From Arenibacter amylolyticus (GTDB taxonomy: Bacteria; Bacteroidota; Bacteroidia; Flavobacteriales; Flavobacteriaceae): a DNA stretch of 64,000 nucleotides. The notes beneath the pieces are model-generated. The model worked only from the letters and a program-made list of their open reading frames with translations, was not told where the DNA came from and made no database searches. The stretch's first letter is position 1. Every line of letters begins with the position of its first letter. The translations under genes were made by a program, and so were the position numbers. The DNA is taken from NCBI RefSeq assembly GCF_002150785.1, contig NZ_MTAZ01000015.1, forward strand, positions 1 through 64,000, read 5' to 3'. Positions 63,134 through 64,000 of the stretch are shown here, one piece after another.

Positions 63134-64000
63134 CTATTTATTGCTTTTGATATTTAGCAATAAGGAATCTCTCAATTCAATTAAGGAATTACTCAAACCT
63201 ACCTTGTAAACATGGGGAAACTCAAATCTTTTATGTTCGTCCGATAACTGGGAAACCCTATGCTTTCTATACTCGGAGATTTCACTCACCTGTAGTTCTG
63301 GAATCAATACATTTCCATTTTCAACTACTTTTGAAGTCAAAACCTCACTCTTTAATCCGGCAATTACAGATTGCTTATCAGGATATTGGGGGTGATAAAT
63401 AGTGTGTATATCCGATACCTTTTCTTCTGCCAATACAATAGCATCTGCATACAATTTATCTTCATCGGTGTAATACCTCGCAATCTTTTTCTTTCCTGGA
63501 AGTGTCAACTTATATACATCTTCAGACAGTTTTATAGTGGGTCTCTTGTTTACCTGACTAAGCTTATAGACTCCGTCTAAAGCTCCATCTTTTTGACCGG
63601 TAATAAGACTGGTACCCACCCCAAAACCGTCCAATTTAGCTCCCTGATCTATGAGGCTTTTAATGATATATTCGTCCAACTGGTTAGACGCAATAATTTT
63701 CACCTCTTTCAATCCGGCATCATCCAATAGCTGCCTAGCTTTTTTGGATAAGTAGGCCAAGTCTCCGCTATCTAATCTAATGGCTGCTAGTTGCTCTCCT
63801 TTTTCAGCCATTTCTTTGGCAACAATAATAGCATTGGGAACGCCACTTTTTAGCGTGTGATACGTATCAACCAACAATACACAGTTTTTGGGTCTGGTCT
63901 CTGCATATACCCTAAAGGCCGTTAGCTCATCTTCAAAACTTTGCACCCAGGAATGTGCTTGTGTCCCGGAAGCCTCCAGTCCGTATAAATGAGCACTAAG
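63134..64000 (-). CDS. pncB: Nicotinate phosphoribosyltransferase (C-terminal part)
   Basis: The gene runs off the right edge of the window; 288 C-terminal codons are visible and the first in-frame codon lies at position 64000. NAPRTase forms nicotinate mononucleotide from nicotinate and PRPP in the NAD salvage pathway. The first visible residues (ASGTQAHSWVQSFEDE) contain the family's GTxAHSW motif. Later are RLDSGDL (about residue 95 of the visible part), IIASNQLDEY, and FGVGTSLITG, which bind the ribosyl-phosphate. A start at 63946 is wrong: that GTG is an internal Val in an uninterrupted frame. The neighbours do not suggest an operon. Confidence 0.93.
   Translation of the reverse strand, partial: LSAHLYGLEASGTQAHSWVQSFEDELTAFRVYAETRPKNCVLLVDTYHTLKSGVPNAIIVAKEMAEKGEQLAAIRLDSGDLAYLSKKARQLLDDAGLKEVKIIASNQLDEYIIKSLIDQGAKLDGFGVGTSLITGQKDGALDGVYKLSQVNKRPTIKLSEDVYKLTLPGKKKIARYYTDEDKLYADAIVLAEEKVSDIHTIYHPQYPDKQSVIAGLKSEVLTSKVVENGNVLIPELQVSEISEYRKHRVSQLSDEHKRFEFPHVYKVGLSNSLIELRDSLLLNIKSNK

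Overview
The window (about 40% G+C by eye) looks like a chromosomal segment of a Bacteroidota member, most likely a marine-type Flavobacteriaceae. The evidence is the protein families (DUF4834, DUF4494, YfhO, OMP_b-brl TonB receptor, DUF4369-TlpA lipoprotein, DUF5117-type metalloprotease), repeated TAnnTTTG -7 promoter elements, the near absence of Shine-Dalgarno sites before genes, and a sulfonolipid (capnine-type) gene pair. I see no rRNA, tRNA, CRISPR array, insertion sequence or prophage. It is mostly housekeeping and envelope DNA.

Layout. 0-2.3 kb: two near-identical ECF sigma factor genes in tandem on the minus strand. Each is followed exactly 72 bp downstream by a 47-codon gene that is easily missed, and the two small proteins are paralogous, so the duplicated unit is sigma factor plus microprotein. 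2.5-5.3 kb: uvrA. 5.5-6.9 kb: a secreted, very basic protein with six 16-17-residue repeats and a possible sigma-54 promoter. 7-12.5 kb: a tightly overlapping envelope-glycan operon (DUF4834, YfhO, glycosyltransferase, flippase). 12.5-14.7 kb: an outer-membrane protein and a GNAT-like protein. 14.7-15.4 kb: a structured intergenic region with three strong hairpins and a degenerate 55/110-bp repeat. 15.4-17.9 kb: two PLP enzymes that fit the first two steps of capnine/sulfonolipid synthesis. 17.9-21.1 kb: an S9 peptidase, YbaB and a periplasmic thioredoxin. 21.1-26.9 kb: the ligase-associated DNA repair cluster (exonuclease, ATP-dependent ligase, Lhr-type helicase, PdeM phosphoesterase), with 4-bp overlaps at two junctions.

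27-37.7 kb: a DUF1508 protein, threonine aldolase, secreted zinc metalloprotease, prfB with its programmed +1 frameshift, an ArsC-like protein, a small exported protein plus TonB receptor pair, a 57-aa membrane protein and a dicarboxylate/amino-acid symporter. 37.8-45.5 kb: aroC, a large FAD/Fe-S dehydrogenase, a lipoprotein thioredoxin, rhomboid protease and a lysophospholipid acyltransferase. 45.6-45.8 kb: a frameshifted remnant of a sterol desaturase/fatty-acid hydroxylase gene. 46-55.6 kb: an EEP-fold hydrolase, glmM, AcpH, gamma-glutamyltransferase lipoprotein, a serine hydrolase, and a BCCT transporter with a universal stress protein. 56.2-64 kb: a P1 peptidase with rlmF, a nucleoside deaminase, DUF4494, a response regulator with a soluble PAS histidine kinase, and pncB running off the right edge.

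The least expected items are the duplicated sigma/microprotein module, the structured repeat region at 14.9-15.2 kb, the desaturase remnant, and the capnine pair with a possible N-acyltransferase nearby.
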